DNA of 5,684 bases from DATHRK01 sp035513295. GTDB lineage: Bacteria > Gemmatimonadota > Gemmatimonadetes > Longimicrobiales > RSA9. Both the position numbers and the translations under genes were made by a program. Location: assembly GCA_035513295.1 (NCBI GenBank), contig DATKCH010000050.1, positions 1 through 5,684 of the forward strand, written 5' to 3'. Positions 1-5,684 of this stretch are shown in pieces. Within the stretch, counting starts at the first letter, position 1. Every line of letters starts with the position of its first letter. Under the pieces are notes generated by a model. It was not told the origin of the DNA. It saw nothing but the letters and a program-made list of their open reading frames with translations, and made no database searches.

Positions 1-1
1 C

Positions 2-346
2 GAGCGCGCGCTGGGCAGGAAGATCGAGCGCCGCACGCTGGAGGACTTCGACTACGGCGCCCGCCCCGCGGAGCGCTTCGAAGTGCCCGTCGGCGAGCGC
101 ATCGCGCAGATCCGGGCCCGCAAGGCCGAGGACCGGGCGCGGGCGCGCGCGAAGTCGGAACGGAAGGAAGCGGCGGGTCGCGCGCCGACCGGACGCGGCC
201 CCGCCGCGACCGGACGCGGCCCCGCGGCGACGGGACGCGGCCCCACCGCCAGCGGCCACGGCCATTCCGGTGCGACCGATTCCCACGACGGGAATCCGCG
301 CGGTCGGCACCGGGGCCTGCGAGGACGCACGGGCTCGCGCGCCTGA
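2..346 (+). CDS. DEAD-box RNA helicase, RhlE-type, C-terminal end (5'-partial)
   Basis: Only the last 114 residues are in the window; the catalytic RecA-like domains lie upstream of base 1. The visible part begins with a stretch like ERALGRKIERRTLEDFDY, followed by PAERFEVPVGERIAQIRARK. This is the usual exit from helicase domain 2 in RhlE-type DEAD-box proteins, where an 'IERLLG...I.R..L..FDY' segment precedes a basic tail. The rest is an Arg/Lys-, then Gly/Arg/Pro-rich, presumably disordered tail with three copies of a TGRGPAA-like heptad, ending in TGA at 344-346. By family analogy such proteins unwind short RNA duplexes in ribosome assembly or RNA decay, and the basic tail helps hold RNA. 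The assignment rests on the tail-proximal signature only, because no DEAD, SAT or HRIGR motif is visible. An unrelated basic-tailed protein cannot be fully excluded. Confidence 0.72.
   Translation, partial: ERALGRKIERRTLEDFDYGARPAERFEVPVGERIAQIRARKAEDRARARAKSERKEAAGRAPTGRGPAATGRGPAATGRGPTASGHGHSGATDSHDGNPRGRHRGLRGRTGSRA
188..250 (+). repeat. 3 x 21-bp in-frame tandem repeat in the helicase tail
   Basis: Three direct copies of a 21-bp unit (accggacgcggccccgccgc plus g) lie at 188-208, 209-229 and 230-250. The second copy differs from the first only at one third-codon position, and the third has a few more changes. Each copy encodes a TGRGPAA-like heptad, and a decayed continuation (SGHGHSG) follows. 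The length is a multiple of three, so changes in copy number would lengthen or shorten the tail without a frameshift. Confidence 0.85.
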
Positions 347-368
347 GCGAAGGACCGCAGCGCCGCCG

Positions 369-374
369 TATCTT
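369..374 (+). promoter_or_regulatory. possible -10 element for a leaderless methyltransferase transcript
   Basis: TATCTT stands in an otherwise very GC-rich stretch and fits the TAnnnT -10 form. It ends six bases before the ATG at 381, which would place the transcription start at or next to that ATG. No Shine-Dalgarno sequence lies at a useful distance from the ATG, which agrees with a leaderless mRNA. No TTGACA-like -35 is evident, so the call is tentative. Confidence 0.3.
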
Positions 375-380
375 CCCGCC

Positions 381-1226
381 ATGGCCACGAAGATCCGCGA
401 CGCCGTCGCGACGCCCTCGGACGTCGCGCGCCACTACGACGAGCTCGACGAGTTCTACCGCGAGCTGTGGGGCCCGCACGTACACCACGGCCTGTTCGCG
501 AGCCCGGCCGACACGCCCGAGATCGCGACGCGCCGCCTCGTGGACATGGTCGCCGAGCGCGCAGCCCTGCGGCCGCGACACCGGGTCTGCGACGTGGGCT
601 GCGGCTACGGCGCCACCGCCGCGATCCTGGCGGCCGACTACGGCTGCGAGGTGGTGGGTTCCACGGTCTCCGCGACCCAGCACGCGCGCGCCGTAGCGGA
701 CGCACGCGACGGTTGTCGCTTCGTGCTGGGGGACTGGCAGGAGAACGGCCTGAGGGACGCTTCCTTCGACGCCGTCATAGCGATCGAGAGCACGGCGCAC
801 ATGGCCGACAAGCGGCGCGCCGTCGTCGAGGCGGCACGCGTGCTGCGGCCGGCGGGACGCCTCGTGATCTGCGCGTGGCTGGCCGCCGACGGCGTGTCCG
901 GCTGGCGGCGGACGCGCCTGCTCGACCCCATCTGCCGGGAGGGACGCCTGGCCGGGCTCGGCACCGAGGCGGACTACCGCCGCTGGCTGGCCGGCGCCGG
1001 GTTGGAGCTGGAGCGCTTCGAGGACCTGACCCGGAGCGTGCGAAGAACCTGGACCGTGGTCGCCCGGCGCGCGGCGCGCGCGCTTCTCACGAGGCCGGCG
1101 TACGTCCGGTACCTGCTGCGGACGGACGCGTCGGAACGCCGCTTCCCCGTCACCATCGCCAGGCTCTGGCTCGCCTACCGGATCGGGGCGATGCGCTACG
1201 GCTCGTTCACCGCGATCAAGCGATGA
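381..1226 (+). CDS. class I SAM-dependent methyltransferase (small-molecule type)
   Basis: Predicted soluble cytosolic enzyme of 281 residues that moves a methyl group from S-adenosylmethionine to an unknown acceptor. The Rossmann-fold motif I is DVGCGYGAT at residues 71-79, the acidic end of strand 2 region is at about 88-95, LGDW is at 116-119, FDAVIAIESTAHM is at 129-141 (motif IV region) and RVLRPAGRLV is at 153-162. The N-terminal HHGLF (35-39) and the ES..HM.DK pattern recall the gamma-tocopherol methyltransferase/sterol methyltransferase-like branch of Methyltransf_11 proteins. The C-terminal part (about 215-281) is Arg/aromatic-rich and probably forms the substrate lid. The ATG at 381 was chosen because the upstream in-frame ATG at 270 would overlap the helicase gene by 77 bp and add 37 residues with no family character. 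No pathway partner is next to it, so the substrate cannot be named. Confidence 0.85.
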   Translation: MATKIRDAVATPSDVARHYDELDEFYRELWGPHVHHGLFASPADTPEIATRRLVDMVAERAALRPRHRVCDVGCGYGATAAILAADYGCEVVGSTVSATQHARAVADARDGCRFVLGDWQENGLRDASFDAVIAIESTAHMADKRRAVVEAARVLRPAGRLVICAWLAADGVSGWRRTRLLDPICREGRLAGLGTEADYRRWLAGAGLELERFEDLTRSVRRTWTVVARRAARALLTRPAYVRYLLRTDASERRFPVTIARLWLAYRIGAMRYGSFTAIKR

Positions 1227-1287
1227 GGCGCGGCTTGCGGTAACGGCGTCCCGGCCCGAACCTGCGGTGCCCCACACCAGACCGAGC

Positions 1288-1292
1288 GAGGA
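1288..1292 (+). promoter_or_regulatory. ribosome binding site deciding the GTG start at 1297
   Basis: GAGGA lies four bases before the GTG at 1297. The alternative GTG at 1267 has no such sequence in front of it. Spacing is a little short, but the site and the family N-terminus agree on 1297. Confidence 0.4.
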
Positions 1293-1296
1293 CACC

Positions 1297-1503
1297 GTGA
1301 ACGAGGAAGTCTTCAACCTGTCCGTCCGCAAGTTCCTCAAGACCTTCGGCGTCACGGCGCAGCGGGAGATCGAGAGGGCCGTGGACGACGGCCTGCGCGC
1401 CGGCCGGATCGAGCCCGGCGCCAGTCTGCCGGCGAGCGCGCGTCTCACGATCGACGGGCTCGACGCGGACATCGTGGTCGCCGGGGAGATCCGGTTGGGA
1501 TGA
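1297..1503 (+). CDS. small DUF6494-like protein
   Basis: A 68-residue protein with a GTG start, of unknown function. It begins (M/V)NEEVFNLSVRKFLKTFGVT and continues with QREIERAVDDGL. I recognise this as the conserved N-terminal half of a small uncharacterised family (DUF6494, from memory). The first part looks helical (residues 1-35). The second half (LPASARLTIDGLDADIVVAGEI) has alternating hydrophobic residues, as in a short beta sheet. There is no signal peptide or membrane segment, so it is probably cytosolic. A GTG at 1267 would add ten residues (starting MPHTRPSED) not expected for the family. The TGA at 1501-1503 overlaps an ATG at 1500, but the next gene is more likely to start at 1524. 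Close spacing suggests co-transcription with the cupin lipoprotein gene, with no evident functional link. Confidence 0.72.
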   Translation: MNEEVFNLSVRKFLKTFGVTAQREIERAVDDGLRAGRIEPGASLPASARLTIDGLDADIVVAGEIRLG

Positions 1504-1513
1504 ACCACAGCCC

Positions 1514-1518
1514 AGGAG
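1514..1518 (+). promoter_or_regulatory. Shine-Dalgarno deciding the cupin lipoprotein start
   Basis: AGGAG is placed five bases before the ATG at 1524. It supports that ATG over the in-frame ATG at 1500, which would put eight extra residues (MNHSPGVT) in front of a clean lipoprotein signal peptide. Confidence 0.65.
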
Positions 1519-1523
1519 TCACC

Positions 1524-2273
1524 ATGCGCATCGCCAGCGTTTCCACGATCGCCGCCGCGACCTTCGCAATCGGATGCGCGGAGACGGAAGAAGCTCAGCC
1601 GCCGGCCGGGGAAGGGCTGGCGGCCGGGGAGTATCCCGGCGCCGTTGCCGCCGACCCCGCGCGCTACGCGGTGGAGTTCGAGAACGACGCCGTTCGGCTC
1701 CTGCGCATCACGTACGGGCCGGGCGAGCGATCGGTGATGCACCGCCACCCCCCGACGTGCTCGATCGCCCTCGGTGACGCTTCGTGGAGGATGACCGATG
1801 CGGAGGGCGAGGTGACCGACGACACGACGGCGCTCGGCGAGGTCGAATGCGGCGATGAGGAATCGATCCACCTCCCCGAGAACCCCGGGAGCGTGGAGAA
1901 CGAGCTGATCCTGGTCGAGTTCAAGGACGGCGCCACCGCGGGCACGGACGTGGAGCCCGAGCTCCCCGCCGCGACCGAGGTGGACGCGGAGCACTACTCG
2001 GTCGAATTCGAGAACGACGTCGCGCGGATCGTGCGCGTGAGCTACGGGCCGGGGGAGACGTCGGTCATGCACTCCCATCCGGCGCACTGCGTCGTCTTCC
2101 TGGGAAGTCAGCCCGTGACGTTCGAGCTGCCCTCGGGCGAGGTCATGGAACCGGAGGCGCTCGATGCCGGAAGCGTGGTGTGCATGGACGCCGAGGCGCA
2201 TCGGCCTACGAACGTCGGGGACGCCCCGCTGGAGGTCGTGCTCGTCGAGCTGAAAGGGCGCGCGACGCTGTAG
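1524..2273 (+). CDS. putative lipoprotein with two tandem cupin domains
   Basis: The 249-residue protein starts MRIASVSTIAAATFAIGC. This is a short lipoprotein signal peptide with an AIG-C lipobox, so Cys18 would be lipidated and the protein would sit on the periplasmic side of a membrane. An acidic/Pro/Gly linker precedes two homologous cupin domains at about 47-138 and 157-248. They align without gaps at an offset of 110 residues, with about 37 of 92 positions identical. Both have YxVEFEND, R.xYGPGE.SVMH.HP and H-x3-N. Likely metal ligands are H73/H75/H116 and H183/H185/H226, with N120 and N230 in motif 2. The usual cupin motif-1 Glu is replaced by Cys in both halves (C79, C189). Single-domain relatives of this 'GPGE.S.MH.HP' type are common and mostly uncharacterised. 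Catalytic activity, metal sensing and small-molecule binding are all open. The 20-bp gap from the DUF6494-like gene suggests one operon. Confidence 0.8.
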   Translation: MRIASVSTIAAATFAIGCAETEEAQPPAGEGLAAGEYPGAVAADPARYAVEFENDAVRLLRITYGPGERSVMHRHPPTCSIALGDASWRMTDAEGEVTDDTTALGEVECGDEESIHLPENPGSVENELILVEFKDGATAGTDVEPELPAATEVDAEHYSVEFENDVARIVRVSYGPGETSVMHSHPAHCVVFLGSQPVTFELPSGEVMEPEALDAGSVVCMDAEAHRPTNVGDAPLEVVLVELKGRATL

Positions 2274-2295
2274 CGATCCGGCCGGGGCCGAGGGT

Positions 2296-3084
2296 CTACC
2301 TGAGCGCGTTCGACGCCAGGTAGTCGCGCGTGATGGCCAGCTCCGACCCCGCGTCCAGGTAGCCCAGCTTCTCCAGGTAGTCGTCCACCGTACCCGTGAG
2401 CACGTAGCTGTAGTGCGTCGGGATGGCGCCCGGCTCGCTCTCGTTCACGTAGCGGATCAGCGAGCTGGTGCAGTTGTTGGTGGCGGTGTTGTACCAGCGG
2501 GGCGTGGTGGCCAGCGCGTCCGTCTCGCGCGCGAACTGCACGAAGATCCTCGAACGGATCTCCGGGGGGATCAGCAGCCGATAGCGCGTCAGCGGGTAGT
2601 CGAGATGCAGCACCCTGCGCGTCACGAGGTCCTCCTCGGTCGCCCAGACGTGGGTCACCTCGAACGAACGCAGCATCCCGCCGATCAGCGAGTACCGCTC
2701 GCCCGCCTCGCGCCGCGTCTCGACGGACAGCCCGAGGTAGCGGTGGGGCCCGTACGCCTCATCGAACTCGAACACCACGAACGTGTGCGCGATCAGGCCC
2801 GCGTGGTCGAGCTGCTGCTCGTACATCCAGACGTCCACGACATCATGGGGGTCGAACAGCCCGACGACGTACCCCTTCGAGACGATCGAGTCCTCGGTGT
2901 AGCGCCAGTCGCGGATGTCGGTCAGTCGGACGAACCCGTCCCACGTCACCTCTACGCCGGCCAGCACCGCGACGTCCTCGTCCCAGTCGCGCGTCAGGGA
3001 CGCCTCGCGCGTGGCGACGAACAGGACCAGGACGACGGCTCCGAGGAGCGCGAGCCAGGCGGCCAGCTTGAGGGTCTTCCTCAT
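2296..3084 (-). CDS. membrane-anchored DUF4105 (Lnb N-terminal-like) protein
   Basis: The 262-residue protein has a positively charged start (MRKTLK), one hydrophobic segment at about 7-24, and a predicted periplasmic body. The segment could be a signal anchor or an uncleaved signal peptide; there is no lipobox Cys. The body carries the DUF4105 hallmarks: a VRLTDIRDWRY segment (52-62), the HTFVVFEFD region (100-108), LGLSVETRRE (117-126) and, most diagnostic, PRWYNTATNNCTSSL (195-209) with the conserved NCT around Cys205. The family is widespread in bacteria and its activity is not known to me; the invariant Cys in NCT makes a catalytic role possible but unproven. The gene lies 28 bp downstream of the FAD oxidoreductase gene on the same strand, so it is probably the last gene of that unit. 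Its upstream ribosome site is weak. Confidence 0.83.
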   Translation of the reverse strand: MRKTLKLAAWLALLGAVVLVLFVATREASLTRDWDEDVAVLAGVEVTWDGFVRLTDIRDWRYTEDSIVSKGYVVGLFDPHDVVDVWMYEQQLDHAGLIAHTFVVFEFDEAYGPHRYLGLSVETRREAGERYSLIGGMLRSFEVTHVWATEEDLVTRRVLHLDYPLTRYRLLIPPEIRSRIFVQFARETDALATTPRWYNTATNNCTSSLIRYVNESEPGAIPTHYSYVLTGTVDDYLEKLGYLDAGSELAITRDYLASNALR

Positions 3085-3112
3085 ACGATCAGCCCATATC
3101 CAGGACCACGTT

Positions 3113-4702
3113 CTACGCGCCGCGGTCCCGCAGGATCTGCCGCGCCGCCAGCCTGCCCGGCGCTCCGGAGATGCACCCGCCCGGGTGCGTCCCCGAGCCG
3201 CACTGGTAGTAGCCCTCGATCGGCGTGCGGTACTGGTTCCAGCCGGGCGCCGGCCGGTTGAGGAAGAGCTGCGACTCGAAGAGCTCGCCGGCGAAGATGT
3301 TGCCCTCGCTCAGCCCTATCATGCGCTCGATGTCGAGCGGCGTGACGACCTCGCGGTGCAGGACCAGCTCCCCGAACCCGGGGAAGAACTCCTCGACCGT
3401 GGCCTGCACCGTGTCGCCCAGGTTCTCCCGCTCGGCGTCCCAGTCGCCCTCGGCCAGGTGGTACGGCGCGTACATGACGAAGCTCGACATGATGTGCTTG
3501 CCCGGCGGCGACATGCCGGGGTCCAGCGTCGACTGGACGCAGCAGTCGAGGAAGGGGCGGCGGCTGAAGCGGCCGGCCTCGCAGTCCGCGAAGGCCTCCT
3601 CGAGGTAGCCGATCGAGGGGCCGAGGTTGGTGAAGCCCATGAAGACGTCCGAACGGCCTTCGAGCCTCGGGAACGCGGGCAGCCCCGAGAGCGCGAAGTT
3701 CACCTTTGCGGCGCTGCCCTGGAACCTGTAGCGGTCGAGGCGATCGACCAGGTCGCGCGGCAGGTCGTCGGCGTCCACCAGCCGCGTGAAGGTCTGCCGG
3801 GGGTCCAACGCGCTCACCACGACGCCGGACTCCAGCGTGGAGCCGTCCTCGAGCCGGACGCCGCGGGCCCTTCCGTCGTCGTACAGCACGCGCTCGACGC
3901 CGGCGTTGGTGCGGACCGCGCCCCCGAACGCCTCCACGGCGCGCGCGAGGACCTGCGTGAACTCGCCGTTGCCGCCCCTGTGGAAGCCCCACTGCCCGGG
4001 CACGCCGTCGTAGTCGCCCAGCTTGTGGAAGAGCCACACCAGCCCGGACTCCTTGCTCCGCGGCCCGACCCTGGAGCCGATGATCCCGCTCGACGCGTAG
4101 AGCGCCTTCACGAGGTCGGTCTCGAAGAACCCGTCCAGGATCTCCGCGGCGCTGCGGGTCGCGAACATCTCCAGCATCCCGCGCACCTCGGGGTCGAGGC
4201 CGTCCGCCCAGTCGCGCAGCTCCGCCATGGCGGCGAGCTCCGCCGGGTCGGAGCTGAGGCTGTTGGGCGGGATGCGGTCCATCCACGGCTCGAGCGCGCG
4301 GGCGACCGTGGCGACCCGGTGGTCCAGGTCGCGCGCCGCCTCCGCGTCCTCGGCCGAGTGCCGCGCGATCTCGTGGTAGTTGGCGTCCCGGTCAGCGCCC
4401 AGGAGGAGGTAGCTGCCGTCGAGGCCCGGCTGGAAGGTGTTGATCAGCGGAACCACCAGCATGCCGTGCTTCACGAGGTCCAGGTCCTGGACGATCTCCG
4501 GCCGGATCAGGCTGACGGCGTACGAGAAGGTCGTGAACCTGAAGCCGGGCACGAGCTCCTCGGTGATCGCGGCGCCGCCCACGACGTGCCGCCGCTCGAG
4601 GACCAGCGTCCTGAGCCCGGCCTTCGCGAGGTAGCCCGCGTTGACCAGGCCGTTGTGGCCGCCGCCGACGACGATCGCGTCGTAGCGTTCGGGCTCTGGC
4701 AT
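3113..4702 (-). CDS. phytoene-desaturase-like / PYROXD2-like FAD-dependent oxidoreductase
   Basis: A 529-residue flavoprotein, a typical length for the phytoene dehydrogenase-like NAD(P)/FAD oxidoreductases. The N-terminus holds the dinucleotide-binding fold: YDAIVVGGGHNGLVNAGYLA at 7-26, with the glycine-rich GGGHNG loop at 13-18, then LVLERRHVVGGAA at 33-45 for the ribose/FAD contact. The C-terminus has the second FAD signature GYYQCGSGTHPGGCISGAPG at 497-516, the form seen in PYROXD2-type proteins ('CGSG.HPGG...GAPGR'). The middle (about 60-450) is the less conserved substrate domain. No N-terminal signal or membrane span is seen. The ATG at 4702 sits directly before the FAD motif and overlaps the upstream stop by one base (TGATG), so translation is probably coupled; no good Shine-Dalgarno is visible. 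The reaction is oxidation or desaturation of an unknown substrate. The absence of carotenoid genes nearby and the GcvT-like partner argue against a carotenoid role. Confidence 0.88.
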   Translation of the reverse strand: MPEPERYDAIVVGGGHNGLVNAGYLAKAGLRTLVLERRHVVGGAAITEELVPGFRFTTFSYAVSLIRPEIVQDLDLVKHGMLVVPLINTFQPGLDGSYLLLGADRDANYHEIARHSAEDAEAARDLDHRVATVARALEPWMDRIPPNSLSSDPAELAAMAELRDWADGLDPEVRGMLEMFATRSAAEILDGFFETDLVKALYASSGIIGSRVGPRSKESGLVWLFHKLGDYDGVPGQWGFHRGGNGEFTQVLARAVEAFGGAVRTNAGVERVLYDDGRARGVRLEDGSTLESGVVVSALDPRQTFTRLVDADDLPRDLVDRLDRYRFQGSAAKVNFALSGLPAFPRLEGRSDVFMGFTNLGPSIGYLEEAFADCEAGRFSRRPFLDCCVQSTLDPGMSPPGKHIMSSFVMYAPYHLAEGDWDAERENLGDTVQATVEEFFPGFGELVLHREVVTPLDIERMIGLSEGNIFAGELFESQLFLNRPAPGWNQYRTPIEGYYQCGSGTHPGGCISGAPGRLAARQILRDRGA

Positions 4703-5684
4703 CAGGCGGTCTTCGGGGTCTTCGCGGAGACGCTCGCCCCGTTCACGGGCGCGGTCTTCCGGTGCGGATTGAAAAACGGCAGCCCGTCGACCCGCGCCAG
4801 GACGTTCCGTGGCCTCCGGATCACCGGCACCTCCAGGTCCACCTCGGAGCCCGGCTCGGCGAGGTCCGGCGGCAGCTTCGCCAGGGCGATCGGCGTGCGC
4901 AGGAGCGAGGACGCCAGGAAGCTGCTCGCGTAGCCGGCGTAGTCCCATTCCTTCGCGCCGCGCCGGTAGACGCTCATCGTCGTCTCCGAGTAGAGCTCGT
5001 GGCGGGGCGGCAGGACCCCGGCCTCGGTGTAGACGCGCTCGTAATCGTGCCAGTCGACGGCCAGCCCGACGGTTCGCCAGCGGCTCGTGCCCCGCTCGCG
5101 CTCCGCCTCGATCGCGGAGCGGCCGATGAAGTCGCGGCCGTCCTCGTCCAGCCCGCGGAGCATCCAGCCCCACCCCAGCTCGTCCGGCGTCTCGCGCTGG
5201 GCGTCCACCCACGCGAACCGCGAGGTGTGGAAGTCCACCCCCATCAGGAGCAGCCCCGCCTCGACCCGCGCCATCTTGAGCGCGGTGGTGCCGATGGGGG
5301 TGATGTTGTAGTCCGCGCCCGCGGCCATCAGAGCGTCCCACACGGTCACCGCGTCGTCCACGCGGACCCACAGCTCGTACCCCAGGTCGCCCGTGTACCC
5401 CGTGCGCGACACCGTGACGTCGCGCTCCGCCACGGCGGTCTGCGCGACCCCGAAGTACCGCAGGTCGGTCGCGGCGCCGGTGAGCCGGCGCAGCACGTCG
5501 TGGGCGTAAGGGCCCTGCAGCGCGAGGATGCCGAAGTCCGCCGAGACGTCGTCGATGACCGCGTCGGACGCCCCCATGTCCCGGGCCACGGTCCGGAAGT
5601 AGCGCAGCGTCGGCTCGGCGGCGGTGAGCCGGTACTCCCCGGGGGCGACCTGCATCACCACGCCGTCCTGCAGGACGAACCCGC
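4702..5684 (-). CDS. GcvT-family (aminomethyltransferase/folate-binding) protein, 5'-partial at right edge
   Basis: The visible 326 residues end in TGA at 4702-4704; the reading frame stays open to the window edge, so perhaps the first 100 residues are missing. A GTG at 5661 gives an apparent start, but the frame continues upstream as GFVLQDG, which reads as GcvT-family sequence. Signatures are SRTGYTGDLGYELWV (5365-5409), matching the T-protein 'GYTGEDGFE' folate-site motif with its Tyr and Glu kept. Others are LKMARVEAGLLLMGVDF (RxEAGL motif), FIGRSAIEAE, and a C-terminal barrel ending in ARVDGLPFFNPHRKT. Proteins of this fold bind tetrahydrofolate and take up one-carbon units from glycine-cleavage intermediates, sarcosine, dimethylglycine or DMSP. 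The last 16 residues form an Ala/Lys/Thr-rich tail. No glycine-cleavage H or P gene is present and the next gene is a flavoprotein, so a GcvT-like demethylase is more likely than true GcvT. Confidence 0.85.
   Translation of the reverse strand, partial: GFVLQDGVVMQVAPGEYRLTAAEPTLRYFRTVARDMGASDAVIDDVSADFGILALQGPYAHDVLRRLTGAATDLRYFGVAQTAVAERDVTVSRTGYTGDLGYELWVRVDDAVTVWDALMAAGADYNITPIGTTALKMARVEAGLLLMGVDFHTSRFAWVDAQRETPDELGWGWMLRGLDEDGRDFIGRSAIEAERERGTSRWRTVGLAVDWHDYERVYTEAGVLPPRHELYSETTMSVYRRGAKEWDYAGYASSFLASSLLRTPIALAKLPPDLAEPGSEVDLEVPVIRRPRNVLARVDGLPFFNPHRKTAPVNGASVSAKTPKTA

Noticed and set aside
52..705. - strand open frame (217 codons) opposite the helicase tail and methyltransferase start
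   Set aside because: Arg/Ser/Pro-rich with no domain. Its apparent repeats are the antisense reading of the 21-bp units.
467..1243. Second + strand frame (258 codons) inside the methyltransferase gene
   Set aside because: The translation is almost entirely Arg/Gly/Ala/Pro-rich, while the other frame carries a full set of SAM-methyltransferase motifs. It is a GC-driven shadow.
1227..1296. Promoter search in the gap before the DUF6494-like gene
   Set aside because: No convincing -10/-35 pair was found in this GC-rich 70-bp gap; only the weak ribosome site near its end could be supported.
2274..2295. Possible bidirectional terminator between the convergent genes
   Set aside because: CGGCC and GGCCG arms at 2279-2283 and 2286-2290 leave only a two-base loop, and no T-run follows on either strand. 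This does not support an intrinsic terminator.
3113..4702. Reading the flavoprotein as a carotenoid phytoene desaturase (crtI)
   Set aside because: The fold and FAD motifs fit the wider superfamily, but the C-terminal signature is of PYROXD2 type and no carotenoid gene is adjacent. A crtI symbol would be over-annotation.
2915..4933. Long open frame on the + strand (672 codons) across the flavoprotein gene
   Set aside because: It runs antisense to two genes with clear family motifs. Its translation is Arg/Ala/Val/Glu-rich with no recognisable domain, as expected when third-position GC removes stop codons from the opposite strand.
4703..5371. Upstream extension of the flavoprotein frame on the - strand, giving a 752-residue protein
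   Set aside because: The extra 223 residues are an out-of-frame reading of the GcvT-like gene, low in complexity and Gly/Arg/Ala-rich. The FAD motif begins a few residues after the ATG at 4702, so that is the real start.

Overview
This is a GC-rich bacterial chromosomal window, densely packed with genes. It holds six protein-coding genes, two of them cut by the window edges. I see no tRNA or rRNA genes, CRISPR array, insertion sequence or phage genes. Base composition, leaderless or weak-Shine-Dalgarno starts, and the mix of families suggest a free-living, high-GC environmental bacterium. Gemmatimonadota is one possibility, but this is a weak guess with no marker gene behind it.

Left half, + strand: the window opens in the last 114 residues of a DEAD-box RNA helicase of RhlE type. 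Its basic tail contains a 3 x 21-bp in-frame tandem repeat. After a 34-bp gap comes a class I SAM-dependent methyltransferase (381-1226) that may be read from a leaderless transcript. Next are a very small protein matching my memory of the DUF6494 family (1297-1503) and, 20 bp on, a lipoprotein built of two tandem cupin domains (1524-2273).

Right half, - strand: three genes run from the right edge toward the middle and look like one transcription unit. The order is a GcvT-type folate-binding aminomethyltransferase-family protein (cut by the right edge), a phytoene-desaturase-like/PYROXD2-like FAD oxidoreductase, and a membrane-anchored DUF4105 protein. The first two overlap by one base (TGATG), so they are probably translationally coupled. 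The two units converge at 2273/2296 with only 22 bp between the stop codons.

Functional reading: the best-supported partnership is the GcvT-like/FAD oxidoreductase pair. It recalls two-part enzymes such as sarcosine or dimethylglycine dehydrogenase, where a flavin domain oxidises an N-methyl group and a GcvT-like domain passes the one-carbon unit to tetrahydrofolate. Here, however, the flavoprotein belongs to a different family, so the substrate is open. The + strand genes share no obvious pathway. I found no convincing new defence or mobile system; the observations most worth checking are the redox/folate pair and the unusual di-cupin lipoprotein.
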